From JBFWWP01 sp050246115 (GTDB lineage: Bacteria; Planctomycetota; UBA8108; UBA1146; JAJFFE01), in assembly GCA_050246115.1 (NCBI GenBank), contig JBFWWP010000007.1:62001-126000 (forward strand): a DNA stretch of 64,000 nt. The letters run 5' to 3'. Below the pieces are notes generated by a model that did not search any database, was not told where the DNA came from, and worked only from the letters and a program-made list of their open reading frames with translations. This document shows, piece by piece, positions 34,976 through 43,367 of this stretch; within the stretch, counting starts at the first letter, position 1; each line of letters opens with the position of its first letter. Position numbers and translations under genes: made by a program.

Positions 34976-37900
34976 GAAGTGTCGCCTTTTTCATCGGTGT
35001 ATTCTGCGCGGGCTTGGTGATCTTCCTGCTCTTCACGGGCCAGATCTCGACGCTGTTCGTGGGCGGCTCGGGTGACGAGTCGACTCGAGAGTGGGAAGTG
35101 AAGAGGAAGGATCGGGGCCCGAACCGCGTCTCCCACACCGCCATCGACCCCAGCACCGGTCGAGTTCGATTCACGCTGAGTGGCAATCTCGATGACGAAG
35201 CGCTGAGCGTGGACCAAGTCGACGCACCAACCAGCTTGTCGCAAGCGGTGGTGAAGATTCCGATCCAGCGCCCAGCGAGCGGCTCGGAGTCGGCGGACCC
35301 TGACGCGGCGTCGGCCGGGGCCATTCGGGTCACCGAGTTCGAGCTCTCGATGGGTCGGATCTCGTATCGTCCGCACTCCGAAGCAAAGCACTTCGAAATG
35401 CGCGGCGGTATCGAAGGCCGGGGCGACGACGGTTCCCGTTTCCGCACGGACTCGATCGATGCCGAGTTCACGGGAGACCGAGCCGCGCAATTGGTGGGCC
35501 GCGACCCGGTAGAGGTCTCGTTTCCGGCGTTCCGGCTGTTCGGGACCAACGGTTTCGCGGGGACCATCGACTCGCAGTTGGGGCTCACCCGGCTGACGAT
35601 CGCCGCCCCGGTGGTGGTCGCACTCGACCGAACCCACGGCGGGGCCTTGTTGGGGCTGGGATCGACCGCGGTCGATTCGGGCGTTTCGGACGAGCAGATC
35701 TTCCTCATCAGCAAGGGTCCCCTCGTCATCGATCGAGCGCGGAACGAAGCGGTGTTCGAGGGCGAGGTGGTGGTGTTTCCCGCGAGTGCCTCCGCGACCC
35801 TCAACCCGGCCCCGGAGCCGATCGCGGCGCAATCACGCTTCGAGTGTGAAGGCCTGCGCCTGGCGTTCGATCCCGCCACGGTCCGATTCGTCGAGGCGGA
35901 AGCCCGTCGCGGTCTTCTGCCCGTCCGCGGGTTTCTCACGCATTCGAGCGGCGGCACGCACGAGCTGAACGCCGATGGACTCGTGTGGAACGAGTCGACC
36001 GGTCGCGTCGACCTCGACGGCGACGTCTCGATCCAAGGATCTCGTGGCAGATTCCGCTCGCGCGCGGCCACCGTGTTTCCGCGCGACCGACGCGTGGAGT
36101 TGTGGGACCACGTCTTGGCCGAACTCCGCAGCCGCATGTCCAACGCGGGCGAAGTCGACTTGGGTTCTGCTCCGCAGGACTCGGACTGGATCGTGTCAGC
36201 AGATCGCGCTGTCTTCACGTACGGCGCGCGCGCGGCCGAAGAGAAAAAGAAGGGCACGGCGTCAGCGATCGAGTCGCTGCGCGCATGGTCGGATCAACCA
36301 GGTAAGTTGCTGATCCGAGAGCGACGCGACGACGGTGCCCGCGTCGAGGGAAGCTACCTTACGTACGAAGCGCGCAGCGGCCGCGTGCAGATCACCGGTC
36401 CAGAAGAGGCGCCGAGCTCTCTGCGTCCGTCGTTCAAGAACGGGCGCAGCCGCGTGGGGTCGGACCGCATGATCGTTGGCGTCGACGACCGCACGCTCGA
36501 GTTTCTCGGCGCGACGCAGGGCGAGATCTATGGCTGGGACCTCCGAAAGCGTCTCACGGAGACCTCCTCGGAGGCACCACCGACGTGGCTCCAGGAGCGC
36601 GGCCCGGAGGACTACGCGGACGTTCGGTGCGAGTCGTTGCGTTTGCGCTGGGGGGCTGGCTCCGAACTCGAGGAGTTGGTCGCTTCCGGAGCTTCCGGAA
36701 TGGCCCCCATGAGCCTAGAGATCCGAGGCCAGGACTGGTGCCGCTGCGGGGGTGAGCGTTTCGAGTGGTCGCGAGACTTACAGCGAATCTCGCTTACGGG
36801 GCCACCGAAGACACAGACCCTCGAGAGCGCGTTCGCGAAGCTGAGCGGTGAACGCATCGACTTCGATCTGACACGGCTCGAGCTCACGGCGCAGGATACG
36901 ACCGAAGTGCACGTGGAGATTCCACGCGACGCCTTCGAACCGACTCCGGATGGCGACAGCATCGTCGCGCGTGGAACCAAGATCGTCATCGACAGCCCCG
37001 AGCTGCGTCTGGTGCTGGTCGAGCGACCGCACGAAGACGAGCGCACCAAGGCATCCGCCGAGTCCAAACGCGAACCCGAGCGCGAGAGCGCTGGCCTCAG
37101 CGTCGCTTCGGCGAGCGCATGGAACTCGCGCGGTGGACAGGTTTCCGTGGTCGACGGTTCATTGGCTGTCGCCGGTCAGCAAGTTACGTGGGAAGCCAAC
37201 ACTCAACGCATCCGTCTGGACGGCGTCGGCCAACAACGCATCTTCCGCTTCGGGCCGGACGGCCTGGACGAGCTCGTTGCCGACCGAATCGAGGTCGACA
37301 TGGCGCTAAGCCGTGCCGAACTCGATGGGCAAGTGCGAGCAACCATCCACCAGGGCGCGGCGCCGGGCGATCGCGACACGCCATCTCCGTTGGGCGCGCC
37401 GAACGCCGACTGCGAGTGGCAAGCCGAAGCGGGACGAGTGGTCGTCCAGTTCGAGCAACGCAACGGGGCTCGGGGTGACGCCGTGGATTCGCGGTTGGAT
37501 CTAGTGCACTTCGAGGCGACGCGGGGTGTGCGCGTCAGTCAGGACGCCGCCGGGGTAGTGCTCCTCGGTACGACCGCCACGTGGGATCGACGCGACCAGA
37601 CACTTCGAATCCTGGATCCCGATGGGCAGGCCCGACAAACGGTGCAACACGGTGGCGGCCGCAACAGCATCATCGCCCGGCAGCTGCACGTCACACCCAC
37701 GTTCCATGACGGGGAGCTCGAGTCGGTCTGGGTGTTCATGCAAGATGAGGTGCTCGGCACTTTCCGACCCGAGCAGGTGCCTGGGAACGGCAGTACTCCT
37801 GAGAACTTCCGACTGATCGCGGACAACTTGTTGGTGCGGCTGGCGCCGCGGAGCCGAGGCGCGGTCGAGAGCGGGAGCGCGTGGGGCAACGTAGTTTTTC

Positions 37901-38157
37901 AGGGCGGCGACCACCAAGTGTTCTCGTCACAGGTCGTTTATCGCGAGGCCGCTCGGGAGTTGACGTTCTATGGTGCTCCTGGTGAGCAGGTGCAGATCGT
38001 TCACAAGGGCAAAGCCAGCAAGGGCTCGGAGCGCGTGACGTTGCGTTTGGGCGAAGGCGGTGGTTACACGGTCGAGCTGAAGGCTTCGGAGCCATGGCGC
38101 GGGGACGAGATCAAGGCCGTGATGCAGCAGCTCGAGAAGGAAGATCGCCTCCGTTGA
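34972..38157 (+). CDS. Giant LptC/OstA (LptA)-like membrane-anchored protein
   Basis: 1,061 residues. One N-terminal membrane anchor (SVAFFIGVFCAGLVIFLLF) leads into a very long, beta-strand-rich exported region with repeated units of the OstA type: phrases such as NEAVFEGEVVVFPA, LNADGLVWNESTGRVDLDGD, VSADRAVFTYG and RIDFDLTRLELTAQ. In many bacteria kdsC is followed by lptC, lptA and lptB, whose proteins carry LPS across the periplasm as stacked beta-jellyrolls. Here a single protein takes the place of lptC-lptA, and no lptB follows. The ATG at 34972 overlaps the kdsC stop. A one-piece LPS bridge is my inference. The end overlaps the next gene (TTGA). Confidence 0.7.
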   Translation: MRSVAFFIGVFCAGLVIFLLFTGQISTLFVGGSGDESTREWEVKRKDRGPNRVSHTAIDPSTGRVRFTLSGNLDDEALSVDQVDAPTSLSQAVVKIPIQRPASGSESADPDAASAGAIRVTEFELSMGRISYRPHSEAKHFEMRGGIEGRGDDGSRFRTDSIDAEFTGDRAAQLVGRDPVEVSFPAFRLFGTNGFAGTIDSQLGLTRLTIAAPVVVALDRTHGGALLGLGSTAVDSGVSDEQIFLISKGPLVIDRARNEAVFEGEVVVFPASASATLNPAPEPIAAQSRFECEGLRLAFDPATVRFVEAEARRGLLPVRGFLTHSSGGTHELNADGLVWNESTGRVDLDGDVSIQGSRGRFRSRAATVFPRDRRVELWDHVLAELRSRMSNAGEVDLGSAPQDSDWIVSADRAVFTYGARAAEEKKKGTASAIESLRAWSDQPGKLLIRERRDDGARVEGSYLTYEARSGRVQITGPEEAPSSLRPSFKNGRSRVGSDRMIVGVDDRTLEFLGATQGEIYGWDLRKRLTETSSEAPPTWLQERGPEDYADVRCESLRLRWGAGSELEELVASGASGMAPMSLEIRGQDWCRCGGERFEWSRDLQRISLTGPPKTQTLESAFAKLSGERIDFDLTRLELTAQDTTEVHVEIPRDAFEPTPDGDSIVARGTKIVIDSPELRLVLVERPHEDERTKASAESKREPERESAGLSVASASAWNSRGGQVSVVDGSLAVAGQQVTWEANTQRIRLDGVGQQRIFRFGPDGLDELVADRIEVDMALSRAELDGQVRATIHQGAAPGDRDTPSPLGAPNADCEWQAEAGRVVVQFEQRNGARGDAVDSRLDLVHFEATRGVRVSQDAAGVVLLGTTATWDRRDQTLRILDPDGQARQTVQHGGGRNSIIARQLHVTPTFHDGELESVWVFMQDEVLGTFRPEQVPGNGSTPENFRLIADNLLVRLAPRSRGAVESGSAWGNVVFQGGDHQVFSSQVVYREAARELTFYGAPGEQVQIVHKGKASKGSERVTLRLGEGGGYTVELKASEPWRGDEIKAVMQQLEKEDRLR

Positions 38158-38969
38158 AGCCTGAACCGCGTTCGCTCGAGGCGCTCCGAACCGAGGCCCT
38201 CGCCGCACTCCAACAGGGTCGGACCATCGAAAGTCTGACTTTGCTGCGGGAGTTGGTGGCCCGGCGACCGGACGATGACATTGCGCGGAACAATGTCGGG
38301 TGTGTGCTGCTGGAGCTCGAGCGTCCGGAGGAGGCGGTCGAGGTGCTCGGTCCGGGTGAAGGGCGGGGCAACCCTGCGCTACTGAAGACCCTCGGATATG
38401 CGTTGCTGCAACAGGGCGAGCTGCGAGACGCGGAACGCTTGTTGCGGCGAGTGCTCGAAGCCAACCCGGAGGACTCGGACGCGCGCAATCATTTGGGCCT
38501 GACTCTGCTGCGGCGCGATCGCCTCCAAGAAGCGGTCCTCGAGTTCACGCGCGTCGTCCGGGAACACGCGAGCAAAGTGGAGGCATGGATCAACCTCGGG
38601 TGCGCGCACCGGCGCCGGCGCGACGCCGATGGTGCCCGCAGCGCGTTCGAGAGAGCGCTCCGGATCGATCCGTACAACGTGGATGGTCACAACAACCTCG
38701 GGTGCGTCTTGCGCGATCAAGGGCACATCGCCGAGGCGATCGAGGAGCTGCAGATTGCGGTCACACTGGAGCCGCGAAATCCGTCGATCCACCTGAACCT
38801 CGCGCTGTGCCTGCGTCATGCGAAGCGGGCTCGCGAGGCGAGTTCGCACTTGCGAAGGTACCTGCGCTACGGACATCAAGAGAGCCAGTTGGACACCGTA
38901 CACCGCCTTCTGCGCGAGCTGGAGGCCGAAGTGAAACAACCTGAGGAGAATCGCTCATGGGTCGGTTGA
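38154..38969 (+). CDS. Tetratricopeptide repeat protein
   Basis: 271 residues if begun at TTG 38154, which overlaps the preceding stop codon (TTGA, 38154-38157); no suitable ATG exists. It contains about six TPR units (for example NNVGCVLLELERPEEAVEVL, NHLGLTLLRRDRLQEAVLEF, NNLGCVLRDQGHIAEAIEEL). No signal peptide, so it is probably cytoplasmic. Position in the LPS-linked run suggests an assembly or adaptor role, unproven. Confidence 0.82.
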   Translation: MKPEPRSLEALRTEALAALQQGRTIESLTLLRELVARRPDDDIARNNVGCVLLELERPEEAVEVLGPGEGRGNPALLKTLGYALLQQGELRDAERLLRRVLEANPEDSDARNHLGLTLLRRDRLQEAVLEFTRVVREHASKVEAWINLGCAHRRRRDADGARSAFERALRIDPYNVDGHNNLGCVLRDQGHIAEAIEELQIAVTLEPRNPSIHLNLALCLRHAKRAREASSHLRRYLRYGHQESQLDTVHRLLRELEAEVKQPEENRSWVG

Positions 38970-39556
38970 CGATGGGAGTGTTCGTTCTGGCCCTCGCCCT
39001 GCTGGCCGGATGCGGGACCGTGTTCGAAGAGACGGTCACCGAGCCCGAGTTCGACCTGCGAGAAACGGCCCTCCTCATTCCTCCGTTCGCGGAAGGAAAG
39101 CTATGGCACTACGAATCGACTCCCGGCGATCGACTCGCCCGATTGGTGTCACTCAGCCTGCAGGACGCTTGTGACTCGGCGCTCGTCGACGATGGTTACG
39201 TGGCGCGTCAGGTGATGACCGAGTTCGCCGACCCGGCGCCGTGGGGGCTCTGGGCGCGAAAGTGTGGAGCCACGCATGCTTTGATCGGGTCGATCCGTGA
39301 TCTGCACTTCGGCGCAGGCGAAGTGCTGGGGTTGGTACAGGGAAGACTGGTCGTCGAGGTCGAGGTTTGGGGCGCCAAGGACGATCAGCTGCTCTATACC
39401 TCGCCACCCATTCAGATCACCTTCCCGGAGAACCCGGACCAGGACCCCGGCATCGGCTTGTCGCGAAACGACATCACCGACCGACTCATGGCGAAGGCTG
39501 CCCAGCGCGTTGCCGCGCTCGTGTGCGGTGAAACCCGGGGGATCTTCAGCAGGTAG
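38957..39556 (+). CDS. Lipoprotein of unknown function
   Basis: 199 residues with a clean lipobox (VFVLALALLAGCG, Cys near residue 19). It overlaps the TPR gene end by 13 bp and has GAGGAG about nine bases before its ATG. The body has an ALLIPPFAEGKLWHYEST start and an ATHALIGSIRDLHFG segment. These recall lipoproteins of the GNA1162/LpoB-like kind that feed outer-membrane complexes, but I cannot name the family. Last gene of the kdsC run. Confidence 0.75.
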   Translation: MGRLTMGVFVLALALLAGCGTVFEETVTEPEFDLRETALLIPPFAEGKLWHYESTPGDRLARLVSLSLQDACDSALVDDGYVARQVMTEFADPAPWGLWARKCGATHALIGSIRDLHFGAGEVLGLVQGRLVVEVEVWGAKDDQLLYTSPPIQITFPENPDQDPGIGLSRNDITDRLMAKAAQRVAALVCGETRGIFSR

Positions 39557-39648
39557 ATCGACCCAGGGGGGGCTGCTAGACGAGTCGGTAGGACGCGGCC
39601 TCGCGAGTTCGGGGGCCGCTCAGCACGCCCTGGGCCTCTGAGGCGTGG

Positions 39649-39678
39649 TTGAAAGAGGCCGCCGGGATACGATACAAT
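39649..39678 (+). promoter_or_regulatory. Sigma-70-type promoter upstream of tatA
   Basis: TTGAAA (39649-39654) and TACAAT (39673-39678) are separated by 18 bp in an otherwise GC-rich intergenic region. Transcription would start about 157 bp before the tatA ATG. Confidence 0.45.
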
Positions 39679-39841
39679 CCCGGCTTCGGGCTCGAGCAAC
39701 CAGTAGCGCCGGCGCTTCGCGCCGTCGAGGGGCGGTCTGGACCGCGATGACGTGGGTCCAGTTCGGCCGAGAGTGCCCCTCCCCGTGTCGGGCCTTCGCT
39801 GCGTCGGGCGTGTTGATCCGCGCCAGGAATGAGGAACCGCC

Positions 39842-40099
39842 ATGGAGTTCGCTGCCTTGACCGTCGTGGCCTGGGGTGGTTTCGGCCCTCTGGAGCTGAC
39901 CGTGATTCTCGTGGTCGCGCTGCTGCTGTTCGGCAAGCGCTTGCCCGAAGTAATGCGTTCGATGGGCCGCGGAGTCGTGGAGTTCAAGAAGGGGATTCGG
40001 GGCATCGAGGACGATATCGAGCAGGAGTCCAAGGAGACCCGACGACTCGACGCGACGCGTCAGGAAGATGCCTCCCGCAAGCCGGCCGCCAAGGAATAA
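39842..40099 (+). CDS. tatA: Twin-arginine translocase subunit TatA/TatE
   Basis: 85-residue pore-forming component of the Tat export system. It has a short periplasmic N-terminus, one membrane helix (PLELTVILVVALLLFG), the FGK hinge (LLFGKRLPEVMRSMG), an amphipathic helix and a charged tail. FGPLELTVI is the usual start of the family. No tatB or tatC is adjacent. A terminator-like hairpin follows. Confidence 0.94.
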   Translation: MEFAALTVVAWGGFGPLELTVILVVALLLFGKRLPEVMRSMGRGVVEFKKGIRGIEDDIEQESKETRRLDATRQEDASRKPAAKE

Positions 40100-40138
40100 G
40101 AGCCAACTCAGCCTTCGGGCTTGGCCCGCGGCCCAGGT

Positions 40139-40160
40139 CTCCCCTTTCGAGTGGGGTTTT
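40139..40160 (+). terminator. Terminator after tatA
   Basis: CCCC and GGGG arms with an 8-nt loop are followed by TTTT (40157-40160), 40 bp after the tatA stop and facing the convergent phosphoesterase gene. Confidence 0.45.
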
Positions 40161-40258
40161 CGAAGGCCCCCCTCGTGGTCGCGGCGGCGCTGCGTCCGCT
40201 TCACAGGAGAAGGCTCGCCTGTGCTCGTTCGAGGGAGTCGCGAGTGCGCTCGACTGGG

Positions 40259-40981
40259 CTAGCGACCGACCTTGAGACGTTCCGCCAGGAACTCAGGTAG
40301 TCCCGCCTGCAGAATTCTCGCCGCAGTCTTCTCCACATCGTAAGGAACGCGGTGGAGCTCCAAAAGGTCTCGTTCGTCGTCGTACACGGCGAACGCGGCC
40401 AAGGGGTTGTTGTCGCGTGGCTGGCCGACACTCCCCACGTTGACGATCGACTTCTTCACCGCAGTGAGTTCCAGCACGTTGTCGAGCGAGTACGTGATGA
40501 CATCGTTCAACAGAAACGTGATGGGCACGTGAGAGTGGCCGATGAAGCAAATTCGGGTCTGCATTTGCTCCATGGTGAGAAACGCATCATAGGAGGTCTG
40601 GATGTAGTCGAAGAGCTGTGGCGAGTCGAGGCTCCCGTGAACGAACGTGCTCTTGTCGTCGACCACGACGAGCGGGAGACTTTCGAGATAGCGACGCTGG
40701 TCTGGCGTGAGTTGTTCACGGGTCCACAGTGTCGCTTGTCGCGCATGAGCGTTGAAGTAGTCGATGCTGATCTTACCCAGCGCGGCGTAGTCGTGATTGC
40801 CAGCGACCACGAAATCGGAGACGTCGCGAATTCGCTCGAGGCAGTATCCGGGGTCTGCGCCGTACCCAACGATATCCCCCAGGCACGCGATCTTGTCGCA
40901 AGCCAGCAGCTCGATCTTCTCGAGAACCGTGTCGAGAGCCTCGCGGTTACCGTGGATATCGGAGATCACTGCATAGCGCAA
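40259..40981 (-). CDS. Calcineurin-like metallophosphoesterase
   Basis: 240 residues. Metal-binding motifs in order: AVISDIHGNREAL (DxH), LGDIVGYGADP (GDxxGYG), VAGNHDYAAL (GNHD), STFVHGSL, and CFIGHSHVPI (GHxH). This is the YfcE/MJ0936-like family of single-domain phosphodiesterases. The physiological substrate cannot be read. It stands alone, divergent from the parABS region. Confidence 0.93.
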   Translation of the reverse strand: MRYAVISDIHGNREALDTVLEKIELLACDKIACLGDIVGYGADPGYCLERIRDVSDFVVAGNHDYAALGKISIDYFNAHARQATLWTREQLTPDQRRYLESLPLVVVDDKSTFVHGSLDSPQLFDYIQTSYDAFLTMEQMQTRICFIGHSHVPITFLLNDVITYSLDNVLELTAVKKSIVNVGSVGQPRDNNPLAAFAVYDDERDLLELHRVPYDVEKTAARILQAGLPEFLAERLKVGR

Positions 40982-41383
40982 TACGCCACTCCTCGCACCC
41001 GCTCGCCAGGCGTGGAACTCACACAGCCAACCGGGCGTGCGAGCGCGGCCCCTTCGTCCTCTTCTCCTACATATTACCCTATCGCGCGCGACGGCGGAGG
41101 ATCTGAACTCAGCCCCGGGATTTCAATCCCAACTTGCGAGCCGCGTTAGTGACGTCACCGGACTCGCCAGGGGTGTGCTTTCGGGTCTGCGCTGCGTCGA
41201 GAACCAAGGAGATTCGCAGGCTTCGGTCGCGGCACCGAGATAGTTCTGTAACATGTTGCGTAGGAGAGAGTTACCGGATTTCTATCGACGAACAACGTGC
41301 AGCTCTCTGTTGCCAGTTGAGGTGCCGACACAGGGCAGGCGATTGATCAGGCTCGAGCGGTCCCTGGGTCAGACGGAGTGGGG

Positions 41384-41399
41384 TGTTCCACGTGGAACA
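41384..41399. promoter_or_regulatory. parS centromere site 1
   Basis: TGTTCCACGTGGAACA, a perfect 16-bp palindrome of the canonical bacterial parS type. ParB nucleates here. Confidence 0.95.
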
Positions 41400-41421
41400 T
41401 CGATCACGGTGACACTGCAAG

Positions 41422-41437
41422 TGTTCCACGTGGAACA
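41422..41437. promoter_or_regulatory. parS centromere site 2
   Basis: An identical TGTTCCACGTGGAACA, extended by flanking AAG/CTT-type symmetry, 38 bp from site 1 centre to centre and 70 bp before the parA ATG. The closeness to parA suggests that ParB bound here could also repress the operon. Confidence 0.95.
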
Positions 41438-41506
41438 CTTGCCTGGTTCTCCCTCGAGGTGTAGCTTGAACCCGCAGGTCGGGTCAGCAACAGGAGGTCG
41501 CCGGAG

Positions 41507-42412
41507 ATGACACGTATTGTTGCCATCGCGAACCTCAAGGGTGGGGTCGGGAAGACCACCACGGCAATCAACCTAGCCGCCTTTCTGCAGGCGGCGGGCA
41601 AAGACGTCGTACTCGTCGACCTCGACCCTCAGGCGAACACGACCACCGCCTTGGGAGTCTCATTCCCGTTGGCAGCCCCCTTGGAGAAAGTCCTTTCCGA
41701 CCCAACCCGTTGGCTCGACCAGTGCACCGAGGTACACGACCGCTCCGTTCGGTTGGTTCCGTCCCGGCCGGGAGTGGACGAGATCTGCGCCGACTTGCTG
41801 GGCGGTGGTTGCATTCAGGCACTTCGGGATGCCATGCGCTCCGACAACGCCATCGACTACGTCCTTCTGGACTGCCCTCCCACGACCGGTGACTTGGCCG
41901 CGGTCGGACTTCGGCTGGCGGACTCGGTCATCATTCCAGTTCAGGCCGAGCCGTTTGCTGTCCACGGCCTGACTCAGATGCTCGACCTCGTCGAGCGCGT
42001 GAGCAAGGAGGGATCGCCAATCGAGGTCGACGGGATCGTCGTTACGATGTTCTCTTCCGAACTCGACCTATCCTGGAAGATCTTACGGGAGGTCCAAGAT
42101 CGCTATCCCGCCCTGTTCTTTCGAACCGTCATTCCCAGGGACGTCAGCCTCGCCGAGGCCACGACGTTCGGGAAGCCCATCTGCTCACACGACAGCCGGT
42201 CCCCCGGATCCTGGGCCTATCTGAGCCTCACCAAGGAGATTCTCTACCATGAGCACAAGAAAACTCGGAAAGGGGCTCGACGCCCTGATCCCGCAGGTGG
42301 TCCGGCAGCCGGAAGCGCCGGCAACCAAGCTCGAGGCGGGCGATCGCGTCCTGCACCTGGACCCACGAACGATCTCCGTGAACCGGGACCAACCGCGTCG
42401 GGTGTTCAATGA
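41507..42412 (+). CDS. parA: Chromosome partitioning ATPase ParA (Soj)
   Basis: A deviant Walker ATPase that moves ParB-parS complexes. NLKGGVGKTTTAINLAAFL gives the Walker A, VVLVDLDPQANTTTALG the A' region, and YVLLDCPPTTGDLA Walker B. The family normally ends near the helix LSLTKEIL. This frame instead runs about 55 residues further as a Pro/Gly/Arg-rich tail that lies over the start of parB in another frame (164-nt overlap). Either the tail is real or a small sequence change removed the stop. The ATG follows GGAGG-type sequence (CAGGAGGTC). Confidence 0.95.
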   Translation: MTRIVAIANLKGGVGKTTTAINLAAFLQAAGKDVVLVDLDPQANTTTALGVSFPLAAPLEKVLSDPTRWLDQCTEVHDRSVRLVPSRPGVDEICADLLGGGCIQALRDAMRSDNAIDYVLLDCPPTTGDLAAVGLRLADSVIIPVQAEPFAVHGLTQMLDLVERVSKEGSPIEVDGIVVTMFSSELDLSWKILREVQDRYPALFFRTVIPRDVSLAEATTFGKPICSHDSRSPGSWAYLSLTKEILYHEHKKTRKGARRPDPAGGPAAGSAGNQARGGRSRPAPGPTNDLREPGPTASGVQ

Positions 42413-43148
42413 CGCTGCACTTGACGACTTGGCACAATCGATACGTGGACGTGGCATTCTGCAACCCCTCGTCGTGCACCGCTTGGCCTCCGGCGGGTAC
42501 GAGCTGATTGCGGGCGAACGAAGGCTCCGAGCGGCTCTCCGACTGGAGCTTCCAACAGTACCGGTCGTAGTCCGAGAGTCCGTCGTCGATCAGCTGCTCG
42601 AGCTCGCTCTCGTCGAGAACATCCAGCGCGAGGACCTGAATCCGGTCGAACTCGCTCAGGCCTATCGGTCTCTCATCGAGCGCAATAGCCTGACCCAGAA
42701 CGAACTCGCCGATCAACTTGGAAAGAAGCGATCGACCGTAGCCAATGTTCTGCGCTTCCTCGAGCTCCCCGCGGCGATTCAAGATGCTCTCGTCGACGGC
42801 AGGATCTCGGCGGGACATGCCAAGGTCCTTTTGTCGGTTCCTACGGCTGCGGATCAACTCGCCCACTTCCAGGCGACGCTCGACGGCGGACTCTCGGTCA
42901 GGGCACTCGAGGAGTTGCGGGATCGACCTCAGAACCCCGCTGCGACGACGGGAGCGACTCCTCCTCCGGCCTCTCGAGGATCACGGGTCAAGGCACCCCA
43001 TGTCACGGATCAGGAGGACCAACTGAGCCGCGCGTTGGGCACCAAAGTAGAGATCCGGGAGGGGAACGGCCGCGGCAAGATCGTAATCGAGTACTACTCT
43101 CTGGACGACTATGAGCGTATCAGCCGCCGACTCGTCGGTAGGCCCTGA
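42249..43148 (+). CDS. parB: Chromosome partitioning protein ParB (Spo0J)
   Basis: A CTP-dependent clamp that loads at parS. 299 residues. N-terminus RKLGKGLDALIPQ is typical; ISVNRDQPRRVFNDAALDDL and GERRLRAA form the CTPase motifs, and LTQNELADQLGKKRSTVAN is the helix-turn-helix. The C-terminal dimer domain ends KIVIEYYSLDDYERISRRL. AAGGAG lies ten bases before the ATG. The gene starts inside the parA frame. A 10-bp stem terminator follows. Confidence 0.97.
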   Translation: MSTRKLGKGLDALIPQVVRQPEAPATKLEAGDRVLHLDPRTISVNRDQPRRVFNDAALDDLAQSIRGRGILQPLVVHRLASGGYELIAGERRLRAALRLELPTVPVVVRESVVDQLLELALVENIQREDLNPVELAQAYRSLIERNSLTQNELADQLGKKRSTVANVLRFLELPAAIQDALVDGRISAGHAKVLLSVPTAADQLAHFQATLDGGLSVRALEELRDRPQNPAATTGATPPPASRGSRVKAPHVTDQEDQLSRALGTKVEIREGNGRGKIVIEYYSLDDYERISRRLVGRP

Positions 43149-43206
43149 GGCGACCATCGCCCGTTTCCAGCCCGAGACTCGACAGGGAGAGTGGGCCTCC
43201 CGACGA

Positions 43207-43251
43207 CGCAGACCGGCGATGTCACCAGGCCCGGTCTGCGATGTTAGACTT
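43207..43251 (+). terminator. Terminator-like hairpin after parB
   Basis: CGCAGACCGG (43207-43216) pairs perfectly with CCGGTCTGCG (43231-43240) around a 14-nt loop. The following bases (ATGTTAGACTT) are only modestly T-rich. Confidence 0.5.
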
Positions 43252-43334
43252 CGAAGAAGGGGGACGCGCGCCGCAGGCCGCCGGACAGCCCCGGTCCCGG
43301 CCTCCGCGGGGCCCGCCAAAACCCCATTAATCAT

Positions 43335-43340
43335 TACAAT
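43335..43340 (+). promoter_or_regulatory. Possible -10 box before the 43368 gene
   Basis: TACAAT lies in an AT-rich island (ATTAATCATTACAATACATAG) that stands out from the GC-rich surroundings, 28 bp before the predicted start. No convincing -35 element is seen. Confidence 0.3.
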
Positions 43341-43367
43341 ACATAGACTTACGACAGAGAATGACGC

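Larger units (their letters stand above)
40982..41506. other. Intergenic region containing the parS sites
   Basis: About 525 bp without a supported gene. Two parS sites (41384-41437) lie near its right end. I looked for DnaA boxes and an AT-rich unwinding region that would mark oriC and saw none. Confidence 0.6.

Noticed and set aside
41100..41150. tRNA-like stem with GGGAT/ATCCC in the parS intergenic region
   Set aside because: The loop length does not fit a T-arm, and no acceptor, D or anticodon arms can be arranged around it.
40982..41506. Replication origin next to parS
   Set aside because: No cluster of DnaA boxes and no AT-rich unwinding element are visible; parS alone does not define oriC.
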